From: Ceratodon purpureus
Taxonomy: Eukaryota; Streptophyta; Bryopsida; Pseudoditrichales; Ditrichaceae
DNA length: 64,000 nucleotides
Direction of reading: 5' to 3'
Assembly: GCA_014871385.1 (NCBI GenBank)
Contig: CM026425.1
Span: forward strand, 7,727,243-7,791,242
Below are positions 44,525 through 58,300 of this stretch, one piece after another (the first letter of the stretch is position 1; each line of letters starts with the position of its first letter). The notes under the pieces were generated by a model. The model ran no database searches. It saw only the letters and a list, made by a program, of their open reading frames with translations, and was not told the DNA's origin. The position numbers were made by a program, and so were the translations under genes.

Positions 44525-47500
44525 GTACATAACCGGTTGTGCACCCTTTAATCACAACCCTTGATCTGCATGATCCAAGGGTGTAGGATACAAGTTGATA
44601 CGAGATAAGGTTATGAGTTATAATTTGTGATGGTGATGGGACGGGTTGCCCAATGGGATGAAGCCACGTAAGGATTGAAAGCGACAGCAACCGGTTATGT
44701 CTTGAATTCAAGAGAACCTTGGTGTGGAGGGCATAAGGGTCCAACAGTGGACATCGACGTGTCCAATTTACAGTGGAGATAGGACACAGCGGAGAGTGGA
44801 CGGTTTAGGGTGCGCCACGTGGAGGCGTGCGTGGAATACCTGGCTCGGAGGTTAGGGTTTGTTGTTGTAGTCGATACCCTGCGTATGTTCACGTAAATAA
44901 CGGCATTTACCTTCTTAGACTCTGTGGAGAATGTAGATAGTCACCCTGAAATTAATGAAATTTTATGTATAGTTTGTTAAATTTATGTAGGATTTTGGAA
45001 TCTTGCGAACCACATGCATTGGATTTTTTAATGTGATAGGCTCTACCTACTTGGTAATGTGGGAGTTTGTATGATAGGGTCTACTTACTCTTGCAAAAAG
45101 GGGAGTATGCATTTGTGTACAAAGTGAGTATATTTAACAAACCAAATTTTTAAGTCAATAGAAAAAATCTGTAATATAGATAAAATGTAATGCATAAAAT
45201 TTTATTTTATTTTGAAAAGAGTGGTTTTTCTTATAGAGTTAACAATGAATATAAATTAAGTTAATAAAAAATGCACATAAAAAAAAGATAGAAGGTTGGC
45301 TATTCAAATAACTATTATCTATAAAAAATGTGAAGTCCTAAAAAATTAGTATGTATAGATTTGTCAATGATAAACATTTTTCAAATTAAATTGGGTTTAA
45401 CTTTTCTAAGAGATATTGACAGGAATACACATGCACACACAATCAATGCTAATTAAATAACTTATGCTTTATTTTTTTATATCTAAAATTTAATAAACAG
45501 AATTCATATGATGTCCATCAATAGTTTTAGATGTTAAATCTTATCATAAAAAGGCTTAGATTATGAACATTGGTATTTTTTATGTTCAATCTAGTTTTAT
45601 TATCCAATGTCTAATTTTGAATATTATATACCCAATTGTAATTTAATAATTTTTAATATTAATATGAATTTAAAAACTTGTGGAATAGTAAAAAAATATC
45701 AAATTTATGAACAAATAATGATAAGAAATTATTGACAAATGAAAAGGAATATTTTAAAATTTGTATCAACATATTGTGGCACTAGTTGTAAATATCTATA
45801 TTTATTTAGATATACCACTTGCTTAGAAGTGCGGCCTTCTTTTACTATTTTTCAGTTGAATAATTGTTTTATCATTGTAAAGATTAAATCATTCATTTCA
45901 TGATGTTTGTGCATACCAAAAAAAAAAAAAAAAAAAACATACGAATATGTTGAATACATTTATCTAAAGGAAAAGTTTGAGATGGGCAAATAGAGTTAGG
46001 TCAAAAGTGATTTTATTTTACTAGCATGTGATTGAAAAAAGAAGATGCAAGACAAAGAAGGTGAATAGTATTGATGGAATTAGGGTTCCAAATGAATAGA
46101 GGCTATTCTTGTTTTATGTAAGTAGGCATCCAATTTAAAGACAAAAAAACAAAATTTGATAAGAAATTGTCCAAGATATTTTTTAAAACAACATGGATTA
46201 TCGTAGTGGATGAATCAACTTTATAAAATGTAGAAAACTCCTAATATTCCAACATAACTTTTGTTGTAAATAAGAGTTATAAGAAGAATTAGCATGTCAA
46301 CTCCTATGATAAGACTTAATTTCCTCCCCTCTCTCCATAATGAAGTCACCAACTCTCGTTCTAACACCCTCTAATAAATTTAACATATTATCTCTATTCC
46401 CTTTTGATCAAACAATCCCGATCTCACCCACTGGTGCCAATATCCGTTAGACAGAAGTTCAACCGGTTCAGGACAGGGTATATCGCGAGAATATCAAATT
46501 CGTGCCACCAAATTTAGTTCCGTTCGGCTTCTCTAAGAAGACACTTCGAGGGACACATCCAAATCCGTCCCTGCACCTAAACCCACTATCATCTACACTC
46601 TACGAACACTCTAATCCTTTCAAATCTACCTATTTGTAAGATGCACCGGCTGTTTTCCTGATTATTAAACCAAAGCAAAATGTTCGCTGGGGTTTGATTG
46701 AAGGTTTGGGAAACGAACATGGTGACGAGGTTGTGGGGAATCCGATGGCGGCGATGCGCGAGCCTTGAAGCGACCCCCAGGTGCTTCCCGCACTGATTGC
46801 TCCTCGCTCCGTGTGAGCATTGTGGCGCTCGCTCGCGCTTTGGAACCACCACCTCGAGAGCTTTCCCTTGGTGTAATTTTTACCCTCAGCCGTGGCCTGG
46901 ACGACGTGAATTCCTCTTTTTCCTGAACAGTGGGGTTTCCTTGCGCTTCTTGCCGTCTTCGCTTCTTCTCTTCGTATTCTCGTTCTGTGATTTCTTTTCT
47001 GGTTTCCTGAGTAGAGGCTCAGTGTGAAAATCTCACGACGTTGATTTCTGGGAGCTTTTGGAAGGGTTGGTTGTGGTGCGCAAATTAGGGCTTATGTGCT
47101 CTTGCGCGGATTTTATGGAATTTTTGTGGAATTTTGTGATGTTCTATGGATTTTGAGGGGCGTTTGGTGTGGAGTGTGCTCTTAGTGAGTAGTTTGTGCG
47201 AAATTCGAGCTTGGAGGGGGTGGTTTGATGGTTGTGATGCGATTTGATGACCGTTGAACCTTAGCCCTGGAATCTGATCGTACGTTTGGTCGTCAATTGC
47301 TGGGGTTTGTTGTGCGAAGCAGATGTGGTTTATTTGGAGTGATTGCAGTGGTCGTTGAGTGCGGAGGTGGATGAATTTCGACTTCTTGTCGACGTTGAAG
47401 ACAGACTCAAATGCACAATCTTGGAGCCAGCTGCCCATACTTGCACTTCCACCAGCTTCAATTATAGCAAGAATTCCTAAATATGAAACCCCGACTTGAA

Positions 47501-47540
47501 ATACTGGCAGAGTCTATTCCCAAGAAAGCAAGTACACTGC

Positions 47541-47934
47541 TAAGGTATACACACCCATGAGGGATCACTTACCCATGACTGATATGTAGGCTCCCCATTT
47601 CCAGAGCAATGAGAAACCAGTAAAGGATAATCAATGAACAGTAGATTTAGGATGCATCCTCCAATAGAATGCCTCTGTGAGTGTTATGGACATGTTGTTG
47701 TTCACTAATTTGAGTATGGTCGGTCATTGGTACACCTATATGTCAGCCATGGGTAAGTGCCACTTTTGGACAAAAAAAATTGTAGTAATTTGAATTTTAC
47801 TGAATTAATTTTGGAAAAATGCTCATTCTTCATGAACCTTATGATACTACGCACGAAAAATAACTCCTTACTGAAAACCCAAGATTTACTATGCTGAAAT
47901 GCTTAAGTGATCGGTCATAGGTGTGTATACCTTA
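47541..47934. mobile_element. MITE-like element with about 34-bp terminal inverted repeats
   Basis: The left end TAAGGTATACACACCCATGA (47541 on) and the right end, whose reverse complement begins TAAGGTATACACACCTATGA (47934 back), match over about 34 bases with few mismatches, continuing through GATCACTTA. A second inverted pair lies inside: CACTTACCCATGACTGATAT near 47567 against the complement of ATGTCAGCCATGGGTAAGTG near 47738. The roughly 394-bp element has no ORF, so it would need a transposase from elsewhere. TA flanks both ends if the TIR is taken to start at AGGTATAC, which would fit a Tc1/mariner-type (Stowaway-like) MITE, but TA is too short to prove it. Confidence 0.7.
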
Positions 47935-49327
47935 AAAACCATAGAAAAAACTAGGCTATCTCACTCATCAAAATTAATCTCGATACGAAAAAACTCAACT
48001 CAAGAATCATCCAACTAAACCTCTAACTCAAGAACAGCAGAACTAACAACAGCATTGCCCCGTCCGCGTACACTAGCGCAACACAATCGCCCGAATTTCT
48101 CCCCACCACACTCTATCATCAAGAAACTAGGGTAAAACCCGAATCAAAATCGCAGTCCCACTAACATTGCAATCAGGAGTCCAATCGTCGTGGTTTCACA
48201 AAACCTACACTCATCCACGCATCGGTTTCAAATCGCCCCGTACCGACACACTACCGACACACGAAACAAACCAAAAAAACAGAGTCGAGAGAGAGAATTT
48301 GCGCTCCCAATTGCGCACCACCCGTCGCGGCACCCTCACCGCCTCCCCCCTGTCCCGCCGCGACCCCGTCGACCGCTCCGCCCTCTCATACCTCTCCGAT
48401 CTCTCCTCCCCCCTCTCATACCTCTCCACCCTCTCCGCCCGCTCCGCCCGCTCCGCCCACTCCGCCCTCTCGTACCTCTCGTACCTGTCCATCGCACCTC
48501 GCTCCACTCACATCCTAATTCACGCAACGCCTCCCGCAAGATCGATCAAGTCCGAGCGCCACTCCGGCGAGCGAGAAACTGAAGACCAGCAAGCTCTTGC
48601 GGACCTCGGAGCTGTAAGCATTTGAGTTAGTGAGTTGTGGGCAATTGCTTCGGTGTCATGCTCTCACATCATGAGTTTTGGAGTTGAATCTCTGTTTTCA
48701 GTTTCCGGAGTCATCTGTGTTTGATTTAGGGATGTTTTGGAGGAATGGCAATGAAGCCGTGGATGGTGTGGGGTTTAGGGGTGACAGGGTTGATTGATTG
48801 TCATATGTTGTTGTGGCATTTGCAATTGATCACATTCTCTGTGGAGTTTTAGGATTGTAGTTGGAATTTGGGTTCGTGGAGCTATTTTGTGTGAAGGTTT
48901 TTGGTTTGTTTTGGTATGTTTTGATTTGATTCGAAGAGGCTGTTGATGGTTCAGGGTTCAGGAGGAGGTGAACTCGTTTTTGATTCTCTGCTGCATGCAG
49001 ATGTAGAGGCTGTTGACACCATGGCGAAGTTGATGGTGGATGTGTCTGCTCACAAGGTGATGTGATGTGGTTCATGTTCTCTTTGATGGTTGATTTCAAT
49101 CGGGAATAGTGTCGCAGTTTGGATGATGACCAGATGTTTGTTGTCCGGGGTTTTGGCGATGTGTAAGGACCAAGATTTTGCTGGGATTTGATGAGAGAGT
49201 GGGCTTACTGGAAAGCTTGTTTGAGTGATTGTTCGCCCTAATTGCTTGCGAGCGATGGAAGCTGGAGAGGTTGTCACGATGTGTTGATGCTTCGTTATCA
49301 AATTCTGTTGCAGGTTAAGGTTCCAGT
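47935..49327. other. Probable 5' untranslated region and leader introns of the tRNA ligase gene
   Basis: An open frame at 48167-48624 encodes a Ser/Arg/Leu-rich low-complexity stretch from a CTC/CCG-rich tract and ends next to a donor-like GCT|GTAAGC. A short exon-like segment at about 49001-49060 contains an ATG, but reading it through the next likely splice meets a stop at once. I therefore treat these as leader exons rather than coding. Confidence 0.4.
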
Positions 49328-52300
49328 ATGTTTGCAAACTTAAGAAGACCAATCGCCCTGATTATTTCATCAGCCTCCATTGCACAACCACGATTCCGCG
49401 TCGCGTTCCGTTCTAGCCTGCGTCTTCTGTCCTCAACTTCCGAGCCTCTCTTCTCTGAACCAATGCCGCAGGTATGATACCTCCTTTCAAAGTCCCCTAC
49501 AGACTCTTGATTCATGCTACTCTTTTCATTCCAGAGCTCACTCATCGTCTTCTACACCTTCTTCCATCTAGAACGTCTTTTCTTTTTGAATTTGACATCC
49601 CTCAATCATATACTGATTCCAGTGGCGACTCATGCCTTCCTTACCAGCCAATTATGCGCTCATTTGGACTCATGTTGATTGCAGGGTAAGCATGTGAAGC
49701 AGCAATGGGTGGCGAAGCCGAAATCCGAGGCTGCACATGAGGCTGGGCATGATAGGTCATCTTCAGGCTCCACCCATGGCTCCACTGCTCCTGGAAACAA
49801 GCCAGCCCATCCTGAAGAATATCGTTCACCTGTGGATGAGCATCCAGATTCGCATCCCGAACCTATTAAACACGCAGCCGACACATCGAGAAGCAACTCA
49901 AAGGGTAATGGATTCACAGACTGAGCCCATTTGTCTGCAAATGACTATTGAGTGGATGCCAAATAGTGCTTGTCTGCTTGAGGCCAACCTAAAATTAGAA
50001 CATGCATTCGCACGTTGATTCGTTTTTTTTATAATAAACTTACAGTTTCCGGGTTTTCTATTGCTTGGGATTCACGCATTGCACGCGTTTCGGGGAACAA
50101 TTGTCCCTGAATTGTCCCTGGATTCGTTGAATACACCGTCCGCTTGGGGCCCAAGTATATATGATGTTAGCTCGGTTTGGGTTTCAAGGACTCGCGCGTG
50201 TGATTGTCTGTGCGCCTCGATCAGTCAGTTTCATCTGCTCTTCTCTTTCAGGTGCTCGGGTAATCAACGCAGGATTAATGGCGACCACGACGACCCCAAC
50301 TATGGCGTCCGCTGCCTCAGCTCAGCTGTCGTTGGGTCAGGTGCGTGGTTTTTATGATTGTTGAATTGGGAGAATTTGGACTGTGGTGCAGAATTGAAGG
50401 TCTACGGTGCGAATATGTTGATTGTTGAATGACCATTCTTGTTACATTGAATGGATTTTCTATTTGTGCTATTAAAACAATCAGTAGGGGTTAAGGTTAC
50501 ACTTGAATTTCATTTCATCGCAGTAGGGTTTTGGGTTTTTCGCATTGCTAGGGTTTTACGTTTTTTTTTATATGGCAGGAGTACCTCGCCTTGGCGTACA
50601 AATTTTGTGGAATTTGAGACTTGATTTCAATGTATTTTGTGTGATGGTGCATAAAATTATTGCGTTTTATGCAGGATGATCTAGCGGACAGGGTTGAAAG
50701 GATGAAAATTGGTTCTAAGGAGGAAGAACATCAACACCAAGGGAAAAAGAAGGGGAAAATCAAAGAAGATGTCGTGACGCCTGAGAAAGTCAAGGGGACA
50801 GTGGCGGATGCTCAGCTGCGAGCTACATTTTACCCAAAATTTGAGAATGAAAAGTCTGATCAGGAGGTGATTCTCTCACTCACATTATTGATTAGCCAAT
50901 AGGACATTAACCTGTGCAACATGCTGATAGAACACCTGTTGGGTTTCGTTCTTGGGATGATGAGTCAGATGCACCTTGAACTGTGCTCTAATCAGCAGAT
51001 AGTGTCATCAAGTCCTGTGTGTTTGTATGCAATGCAGGTGAGAATTCGGATGCAGGAGGTTGTCGGTGCTGGGCATGGAGTTTTGGAGGTATTTGACAAA
51101 TTTCCTTTCCTGCTGAGGATTTTCATGTACAGAAACCCGTTTTAGTGCAGTCATAGGAATTTTCGAACTTGTTTATTATTGATATCATCGACCTCTTCAG
51201 GGGTAGTATATAATCAGCGTTCATTTTATGTGAGTACCCACGTTCGTCGCGTTGTCGTTGTGCAGGTGACGCAAAAACATTCTGGCTCGCTGTTCCTTTA
51301 TTCAGGTGACAATGGAGGAGCGTTTGCTAAAAATAGCTATGGAAATCTGTAAGTGCACAATCTGCTAGATTAGACTGCTCTAACGGACGAGGTCCCATGG
51401 TGATGAATTCACTTGTCTTGGTCTTGCAACACGTTTGATTGGCCTGCTTTTGGTTCTTTCGTTTCACAAAGTGGAGCACAAATTTATGACCTCCATTGAT
51501 AAATTTTCTGCATGTCTGCTGTGGAAATGACGACGTCTACATAGGTATACAGCAGTAGGTGTATTCGTTTTGGGACGCACTCTTCAGGAGGCCTGGGGTT
51601 CGCAGGCAGGTCAAAAACAACGAGAGTTCAACGCCTATCTGAAGGTTTGTTTTATTGATGTGCCTCACTTGTTAGTTATGAGTGGTGTGCAGTCGGTGTG
51701 CTCTGTGCGGTCGGTCTAGGAAATCTTGTATGGCTTGTAGCTTACTTCTATTCAACCTGTGCATAGCACAACATAAGTAGGAGTTGAAGCTGATTGAAAG
51801 AAAAACCTTATACCGTAGGAACATCGTATCTGCATTGGGATGGAGCTCGTTACTGCAGTGCTCGGGGATCATGGACAACGTCCTCTGCAAGATTATGGTA
51901 CGTCTTTGATTTCGGCATCTCTATGAAAATCGCGCTCTGTTCTATGAAGATCTTTTGCTGCACTTATCCTTCGTGTAGCTTTCTCTTCAAGAGCTGAGCG
52001 AGCTAGTTGGTGGAGAGCCTGCTATGGTTTACATAGGACCCATCTCGTCAGCGTCTAAAAGGCTTCTGAGGTTATGTTGGCATGGTGTGTGTGAGCAGTT
52101 GTGGTTACAGCAGTTACGAAATTGGTGGGCCGTCCGCACTTTATGTCTACTCCTGAGGTGGTTGCTTTCTGTCATCAATGGCGGCTACCAACAAATCACT
52201 ATTGGTTATTTTCCACCAAGTAAGTATCATCGGCTGAATGGTCCCTTGTGTGTTGCACTTGTTTGATTCTACCCTTGATGGATAGAGGCCAGTTGCAAAA

Positions 52301-55300
52301 CCGAAAAGATATGGGTCGCCTTCTACATGCGGAAGATACTGTCTTGTGATTTCCATCAGTCATCACTCGTCACTCGTAATTTGTAGTGTCTAGTGGAAAT
52401 TTATGCGATTGTTAGTTCAGAACAAATCCAGCGCCATACGACTATGATTATTGGTGCTTAAGGGAGCTTCTTCATACTTTCGGAGTTAACAGGTGTATGT
52501 GATTCTAACGATGCAGGGCCTCTGTCACCTCGTTCTTCACTGCTTATGATGCACTGTGTGAGGAAGGATTGGCAGGAACTGTGACAAATGTTTTGAATGA
52601 TATTGCCGATACTCATTTGCCAGGTATATTTGGTTATTTTCTTGGTGAATATAAAACTTTGTAGTCTCTGTTTTGGTTGTTTTTCATTGACCACCGTTTG
52701 GTTGGGCTTTTTAGAAACTGTTATCGGCTTGTTTAGGTCGTACTCAGAAGTTCTCTGATTCTCTTTAATTCAGAGGGTTTAATGTGACTTGCGTGGTATT
52801 CCAGCAACCAAGAGACATGAAGATATTCAAGGGGAGATCCTCGAAGGGCTTGTAGCTCGTATTGTGACTCCTGAGAGTTTAACCATCTTAAAGGAAGTTC
52901 TTGTTCAGTATCCGCCACCTCCAGTTCCTGAAAGTAAGCATGCTTGCTTCAGTTTTCCCAATTCTGTTAAAGACTATCGCGTTAATGCATCTACTCATAT
53001 ACGTTTGGCCTTGTGCGCATGTCATTGTCTTTTCTGTTTCGACTGCAATGCAGATCTTGATGTAAGATTGATCTAATTTACAGCTGCTTTCAGCGACTTG
53101 ATTTAGTTATTTGTTTGATTCTCCTGGTGCAGTTCCTTTTAGTGGAAAAGATCTTCGTGAAATATGTTCATCTCATCGGGACAGCGAAAATAAGGTAACC
53201 CGAAACCGGTGTTCAAATCGACAGTACGTTGACATAAATAGAATTGAGATGTCATCTTCCCATTGCCAATATGTTAGACCGCTATATGCATTGCTAGGCC
53301 ATTTTTCTCTTAGATGTTTAGGCCTATTTCTTTGGAATTTTTGTTTTGTCCAGAGCTGATTGGGCACATGGTTTCTGTATCAGCAAGTTGCGGCCCTCCT
53401 GAGAGCTGTGGGTTCAGACTTCTGTTCTGACACGGAAGATTGGCTTGAGGATAAACTTATAGAACAAGAAGGCAAAACGAAGACTCGCACATATCCTATG
53501 CTGGAAACTTTGCTGCACTCAACACCTGCTAATTATTCCACAAAAAAACTACAAGTAAGTGTCTCTCTCCACTAGCCTCAAGTAACTTTTGGTTCACTCA
53601 GTTAATTGCAGAGAAATATTGTCTTTTTTTGCTGCTATCATTGTTGGAAGTTCCGAACTAATATCCTTGATTTCTCTTGTTGTTGTTTGATCACGTAGAG
53701 TGCATATGCTTCACTAGATTTTGCCTGTTTAGAGTGCGCCTGTTGAACCGTTGTTTTCTAATCTTCTTTTCAGGAGATGATTCGTGTGATCCATAAATCA
53801 AAATTACCTGTTCGCTTCAAATGCCACAAAATTATGTCCAGCCAGAGTAGGAATGACCAAGACAATGTTGTTTCTCAATTTAAGATGACAGTACATGTCT
53901 TGTCTGATTCTGCGTTTCGGCGCTACCAAAAAGAAATGAGGTATCGTTTCGCATCTTCCCCACCTAGGAAGGTTTTTAAAATTTGAAGTTTTATGAAATG
54001 AAATTCTGGTTCTGTTTGCATCCTTTTATGACATAGGTGAAGTCATCCTGGTGTTTGTTTTCCTAAAAAACTTTTCAGCGTAGTAAAATCGGCTCTGTGG
54101 TGGAGTAAATGTGAGTATATTTGCGTCTTCAGTCCTGTGTTGCACATGATCATCGTATCAATAGTTGAGCCGTCCCCTCTATGACTGACAGAAAATGTTA
54201 CTAGAGCTTTAGTGGAGCTGCGTCTCTTGTTTCTGTTTGTTGCTTTTCATTATGTGGTAACGTGAATTGTTTTGTGTTCTGCAGTAAGCATGCAAGTCTA
54301 TGGCCTTTATATAGAGGTAAAACGACATACCGAATTCTAACATCTGTTTTTGTTCAATATTTCTTGTTGTTTCATTCATGCCTGGTATGATCATATTACT
54401 GAAGTTGATTCCAGTACCGTAACGTAGCCAGCGATTTGAACAGGACAGAGATTGATGCGATGGGTTAGATATGCATGGAACGATTTCGAATTTGAATGTG
54501 ATATTGGTTGGGAGAATGCAGGTTTTTTCGTGGATGTGCGAGTGTTTAACGCCAGCAATGCTCCGGCTATGATTGACAAGAAGAGCCTTACAGACGGTAA
54601 TGCTGAAGAAACAAGAGGCTCTGGTGAATGTGGGCAAGATGACTCAGTCGATGAATCGCAGAATTTAATGCTGAAGTTGAAATTTCTACCGTATAAGGTG
54701 ATGCTCAAGAATCAGATGCGCATTGTGAAAGCATGTTAGGTGTGAATTGTCTTTTCCGTATCACGGTGGCAGTCAGTGATAAGTACTTCTAGATTTTCAT
54801 GGCCTACGAGTTGTATGTATATGATTTATGTATGCTGAAATCGATAATGTGGAGTCTATTCTTTGCAGATCCGTACGTTTCTTATACGTAATGGCATAAG
54901 TGCGCTTTTCGATAAAGGTGTCGCTGAATATAAGGAGTACTATACGAGGTATATTGACCATATCTTTTACCAGTGGAGTCCACATATTTTTGATGCCAGC
55001 TAATTTGATGTTTTGGCAGATTTAACAATATTCTGGTGTAATTGTATCCTGGTGTTTCTAGTCAGACATTTTCAGTGAACTCCTTGATCTTCTTCCAACG
55101 ACTCCTGAAAAGTATTAATTTCGAGGACACATTAGTGAATTGTTGCATCCATTTCCGTCGGTCGGAATGAGGTAATTGAGGGTCCAGAATCGCCAATGAT
55201 TCTTTTGTTGTGGTATAGGCAGATGAAAATTTGGGGCACATCGCCAGAAAAACAGATGGAGTTGACGAAGCTTTTGAATGAATGGTAAGTAATTCACAGC

Positions 55301-58300
55301 ATATATCCGTATCTAGTGATATTGCAGCTGTTGTAGTTGAAAGTCTCTGGAACCGTTGCTGTGCAGTCCTAAGAGTATTATTGATCGAAGGTTTCTATGG
55401 TTTTTCCTCGGACGTGAAATATGATACAATCATTAGCAGTCTTTAGATCATTAGTGTTGCTGGACTTTCACCTTTGAGCTTAAGTTGTTGGCTTCATTGA
55501 TGCTGTTTCTCATTGTAGTGTTTTTATGTACTCTTGTTTTGCAGGGCTGGTTATATCAAGAAGAGAATGAATGGCAAGAAACTAAGTAGCAACACATATT
55601 TGACCGAAGCAGAGCCATTTCTCAAGCAATTCGCTGAACGAAGTCTTAAGAATAAGAAGCTGGTCGGTGCAGCTGGTGTAGATATTGACGTCGATGATTT
55701 TCTAGCAATTCAGCAAGGTGGTGAGGATGAATATATTTCGGAGGGTGAGCATGCGCCTTCGGCGGCCACACCTGCACCTGCTGCTCCAGCGATCAAAGCT
55801 CAAGGAATGCTTGTGTTCTTTCCTGGTACTTATTGAAGGCCCCCTTTTTCTGTTCCTGTCTCTGTTTCTTGGCCAAGACAATGAAGGAGTTAAGCCTTTT
55901 CCTTTAGCTTGGCTATTTACATTACATCATCCTGCTAAACTCTTTTTGTAATGGATGATCTTCAGGAATACCTGGCTGTGCCAAATCTGCTCTCTGTAAA
56001 GCAATTATGACTTCTACGCACGAACTTCCAACGCACAGTCTGATGGGTGATATGATAAAGGGTATTTTTCACTATGAATCCAAGCATGATGATGAAGTCT
56101 GAATAAGTTGTTTTTGTTTCTATTCCAACCCACGTATTTTTTGAATACGTTACTGGCTATGTATACTTTTCTTCAAGAGTGGCCCGTTTTCTATTGCGAT
56201 TGAACAAGACGTTGGTTCTCACGTTGGTGCTGTTCAGGAAAGTACTGGCCAAAGCTTAATGACGAAAGGGCTAAGAAGCCCCACAGAATTACTTTTGCTG
56301 ACAAGAACGCACCAAACAAGGAGGTCTGGCAGACAGTAAGTTACTCAGCCCATGGATCGTCAGAGATTTTGGTTCTTGCGTTTGTAAACTAAGAAGGTGA
56401 ATATCTGTGACCTACAAGACTACTGCTCCCTTCGCAATTAGAACGCAAGAGTGTCACGCATACACTACTTTATATCCGGCTCTGTAATATTCCGAATTGA
56501 TATTGCAGGTCCAGAAGATATGTAACACCACTCGTGCAATCGGTGTACCTGTTGTACCCGAATCAGAAGGTCAGTTGTTCCTCCAGACCTTTGTATCCTG
56601 TTTGTATGTTTCTTGAATATCAGCTCAAATTTATCTTTGAATACTTACAGTGTAACATGGTTCTCGAGATTTCCAGTTCCTTATTATTCACGGAATTTTG
56701 CAGGCACGGGTCTCAATCCATTTTCGTTGGACGTACTGGCAGTTTTTATATATAGAGTCCTACAGCGGACCAATCATCCGGTAATGACCTCCGCAGATTA
56801 CAGAATCATTTTTGAATTCCTTGAGTAGGTTTCTGTTTGTTGTTGTATAACTTAACAGCTACTTGATTCGTCTGAAGTTCCTTACGTGGTGGCACCTACA
56901 GGGGAAGCTGGATAAGAATACCCCAAATCCTGGATATGTTTTGTTGATGTTTTACAATCTGTATGACGGCATGGTAAGAATTCTGAGCAAGCAATATATT
57001 TGCGTCATCAGAGAGTGTTTTGCATACGTTTTTAGACTATTTTGATTCACAGGACACCCTTTTGCATAGACTCCATGTAATTACTGAGTTCCATCGACTT
57101 TCATTACCAATATATCCCTTATAAAACTATCCTCTTGGTGACCAGAATTTCTACTATACACATCGACTTGACGGATACTTAGTTGTTGTAGGGTATCTTA
57201 CTGAAATAGATGCTGTCAAGCAGCTGTAAACTTGCAGCATTTGTGTCAGTTTCCTGAGTGCTTCCCACAAACGGATGTAATGTGTAGTAGATGATCAAGC
57301 ACTTTCTATCAGCATGCTGAATTTGGGTTCATCTTTTCAGGACCGCAAGGAGTTTGAAGAAGAATTGACGTCTCAATTTGGACACATCGTGAAAATTCCT
57401 GTGCTTAAACTGAACAGGTCAGTTGATCGACTGCAGTTTGAGACACGGTTGTTGATATCACTCTTTGTAATCTTTGTACTCTTCTTCCAGTAGATTTGGA
57501 ACTAGCCTGTTCAAAGAGTATTCACACTGTATCTGATTGTTTAGGATCTGATATTTGTTCACATGTTGGTTTCCTGACTTCTAAGAGATTGTGTTGGGAG
57601 ACAGTCCTGATCATTTGTTGGCATCCAACTGTTTAGAGTCTATTTATTGAAGTTCATAATGTGATGTGTACTGTATAAATTGCAGATCACCAATGCCTAG
57701 AGCTGTCTTAAATTTTCTCGAGGAGGGTTTAGATCTTTACAACCGTCACACGAGGAAGCATGGAAGGTGAGAATGACCTTCAGGCTGCTTTCCTGCCATC
57801 ATTGCGTGAATGTCTATTAGTGCTATGATTGGTAAATGCGTCAAACACATAGCTAAATTTCTACAAGCTTTCAGACTAGATCTGATCGCATGGTGGTTGC
57901 CCGTATGTAACCTACACTACGCTAAGCCTTGTCTTTCTTTAGAACCATTCATGCATGTGTACTGTAATGCATTTATACTTGAGATGAATTGAGAAGATGT
58001 TTAGTAAAGTATTGCATGTTGCTTTGTTGCAGGCTGGAGAGTCTTCATGGATCCTTTAAAGATGAATGGATGGAATGGGAGAGGGGTCTGCGGAAAATAA
58101 TGGTAGAACACAAGGAATATCTTCTTGAAGTTCAGGTACTCCTTCCGAACAAGCGCTAAGTCCTTAAGATGCTTAAACTTCTTTTCCGCTTATTCCAGAT
58201 TGACTTTTGTGTAGGTTGCATTGGAAGTGTTCCGTGGCATTACACTTAATTCAAACCTCCATGTTTTGTGAGGCAGGTACCCTTTCAAGAGGTAGTTGAG

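Larger units (their letters stand above)
42903..47540. other. Long AT-rich intergenic region
   Basis: No gene recognised. It contains one copy of a dispersed repeat (43292-43400), a cluster of AACCGGTT palindromes (44480-44700) and a strongly AT-rich stretch at about 44.9-46.4 kb. From about 46.7 to 47.5 kb the base content becomes richer in G and C, and open but unconvincing short frames appear. This could be an untranslated exon or a non-coding transcript near the tRNA ligase gene. Confidence 0.5.

Noticed and set aside
48167..48624. A Ser/Arg-rich 152-aa protein upstream of the tRNA ligase
   Set aside because: The sequence is a CTC/CCG low-complexity tract open in several frames on both strands, and it does not splice in frame into the ligase. 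Better seen as a leader exon.
49020..49060. An upstream ATG (MAKLMVDVSAHK) as the tRNA ligase start
   Set aside because: Splicing from its likely donor to the next acceptor near 49314 reads into an immediate stop (VKVPVCLQT then TAA). The ATG at 49328 gives the correct frame and a plausible targeting sequence.
51779..51818. An earlier acceptor in the tRNA ligase giving ELKLIERKTLYRRNIVSALG
   Set aside because: That frame destroys the conserved ligase segment. The acceptor at 51818 restores RICIGMELVTAVLGDHGQRP and the phase of both neighbours.
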